A stretch of DNA of 5,841 bases from Candidatus Taylorbacteria bacterium RIFCSPLOWO2_01_FULL_50_130 (GTDB lineage: Bacteria > Patescibacteriota > Minisyncoccia > Phycocordibacterales > UBA10002). The notes below the pieces were generated by a model. That model saw nothing but the letters and a program-made list of their open reading frames with translations, did no database searches and had not been told where the DNA came from. The position numbers were made by a program, and so were the translations under genes. How positions within the stretch are numbered: position 1 is the first letter of the stretch; each line of letters opens with the position of its first letter. The stretch covers positions 1-5,841 of the forward strand of contig MHSB01000039.1 of the NCBI GenBank assembly GCA_001821155.1, given 5' to 3'. Positions 5,201 to 5,841 of the stretch are shown here, one piece after another.

Positions 5201-5841
5201 TCAAACCTCCTTTCGTTTTGAGGTTCAACCACCAATTCATCCGGAAATGACAGGAGCCCAAGCGTCTCAAATTGGCTCTCGATGTTGGCGACAAGTCGCC
5301 TGATTTCGTCAAACATCGGCTTGCCCAACTCCTGCGTCTTCGGCAATCGTAGCCAACTCTCCCACTCCAGTGTGTGCTCAATATCACCGAGCACCGACTT
5401 TGGGTCCTTGAATGTCGCGGTCGGGTCTTGCTTCACGATGAACCGCGGGTCAACCGCCAGAATCGTCGGACGAAACTGCGCCGCCCGCAGGAAATGCCAC
5501 GCTCCGATGTTCGCGAGCCGGTCGGCATCCTTGAGCGTCATGAGCAACGGGCTGTCGGCTGGGTCGTTTCTCTTGGTGTGCTCCAGAACTGCTCGGAGAA
5601 TGCATAGGTGGCCTGACGGAATGTTCAGACGAACCATTTGCAGATGTCTCGTCAGAACTGGGATGACCTTTTCTTTCGGATACATCCGATCGGTGTTGTG
5701 AAGGAGGCCGGTTATCCAGCCTAGGGTAGCTGTTTCCGGGTCTTCTGCAATGAGCTCCGCATATTGCGCTACCATGAGCGCATGATAAAAATCATGCCCG
5801 CCGCCCACGGCTCCGCGAGCAATATAGTCTGCTTTTACCGC
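5197..5841 (-). CDS. HD-superfamily phosphohydrolase-like protein, N-terminus cut by window edge
   Basis: The frame is open from the right edge to TGA at 5197, giving 214 residues; a GTG at 5808 is an internal possibility, but the family-like sequence appears to continue upstream. HD proteins hydrolyse phosphoester bonds using metals held by H...HD...D. Here (numbering from the edge) GGHDFYHALMVAQYA at 13-27 supplies the first His, GLLHNTDRM at 45-53 is the HD position, His88 in LEHTKR is in the place of an accessory His, and LKDADRLANIGA at 103-114 supplies the last Asp; this pattern is like the YedJ/YpgQ group. The doublet is His48-Asn49, an Asp-to-Asn change at a metal ligand (AAC at 5695-5697). 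Activity may be altered or lost. The C-terminal 90 residues match nothing I recognise. It is coupled to the downstream DUF218 gene. Confidence 0.8.
   Translation of the reverse strand, partial: AVKADYIARGAVGGGHDFYHALMVAQYAELIAEDPETATLGWITGLLHNTDRMYPKEKVIPVLTRHLQMVRLNIPSGHLCILRAVLEHTKRNDPADSPLLMTLKDADRLANIGAWHFLRAAQFRPTILAVDPRFIVKQDPTATFKDPKSVLGDIEHTLEWESWLRLPKTQELGKPMFDEIRRLVANIESQFETLGLLSFPDELVVEPQNERRFD
5206..5213 (-). promoter_or_regulatory. Strong Shine-Dalgarno deciding the TTG start of the DUF218 gene
   Basis: The reverse strand reads AAAGGAGG at 5213-5206, five bases before TTG at 5200-5198. No ATG occurs in this frame near the start, and the family-like sequence runs from here. The site lies within the last codons of the HD gene. 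Confidence 0.8.

Noticed and set aside
4728..5303. Plus-strand open frame of 191 codons
   Set aside because: It is antisense to the DUF218 and HD genes, has Ser/Thr-rich composition typical of a shadow frame, and crosses their coupled junction.
5112..5387. Minus-strand frame of 91 codons bridging the HD and DUF218 genes, tested as a sign of frameshift
   Set aside because: Both flanking genes read through with coherent family sequence and meet in a clean TTGA overlap, so no frameshift is needed.
5282..5701. Plus-strand open frame of 139 codons
   Set aside because: Antisense to the HD-like gene, whose sense reading has clear HD-family motifs.
1..5841. CRISPR array, tRNA/rRNA, insertion sequence, or attachment site
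   Set aside because: I saw no regularly spaced repeats, no tRNA-like cloverleaf in the spacers, no transposase frame and no terminal repeats. Short hairpins explain all the repeat structure seen.

Overview
The window reads as part of a bacterial surface-polysaccharide locus with a small separate operon entering from the right. Five protein-coding genes account for most of it. The two outermost genes are cut by the window edges, so neither has both ends visible. Base composition is mixed, neither strongly AT- nor GC-rich, the genetic code is standard (TGA is used as a stop), and genes are tightly packed with Shine-Dalgarno sites on most of them. The taxon cannot be fixed from sequence alone. 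Compact gene spacing, a divergent HisF-like protein, a CTAG-rich intergenic element and GTG/TTG starts fit a candidate-phyla (Patescibacteria/Parcubacteria-like) or other environmental bacterium, but this is a weak inference.

Layout: (1) positions 1-625, minus strand, a HisF-like (imidazole glycerol phosphate synthase cyclase family) protein missing its C-terminus, with both canonical catalytic aspartates replaced. (2) Positions 626-806, a divergent intergenic region with weak promoter candidates. (3) Positions 807-2366, plus strand, a capsule-synthesis (KpsS/KpsC-like) glycosyltransferase-type protein. (4) Positions 2367-2421, a short CTAG-rich spacer with a perfect 9-bp inverted repeat. (5) Positions 2422-3276, plus strand, an FkbM-family SAM-dependent methyltransferase. 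(6) Positions 3277-3324, a convergent spacer with a hairpin. (7) Positions 3325-4506, minus strand, a GT4-type glycosyltransferase. (8) Positions 4521-4554, a clear Rho-independent terminator firing leftward. (9) Positions 4574-5200, minus strand, a DUF218/YdcF-like protein that starts at a TTG overlapping the stop of (10), an HD-superfamily hydrolase-like protein at 5197-5841, minus strand, cut by the right edge.

How they may work together: the capsule-type transferase, the FkbM methyltransferase and the GT4 glycosyltransferase are the usual kit for assembling and decorating a cell-surface glycan. A HisF paralogue beside such genes usually supplies ammonia-dependent chemistry to an unusual sugar rather than making histidine. 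The HD and DUF218 proteins form a translationally coupled pair that ends at its own terminator, so they look functionally separate from the glycan genes. Nothing here is clearly a new defence or mobile system. The points most worth checking are the HN-for-HD substitution, the coupled HD-DUF218 pair, the HisF active-site changes, and the terminator that overlaps the longest reading of the GT4 gene.
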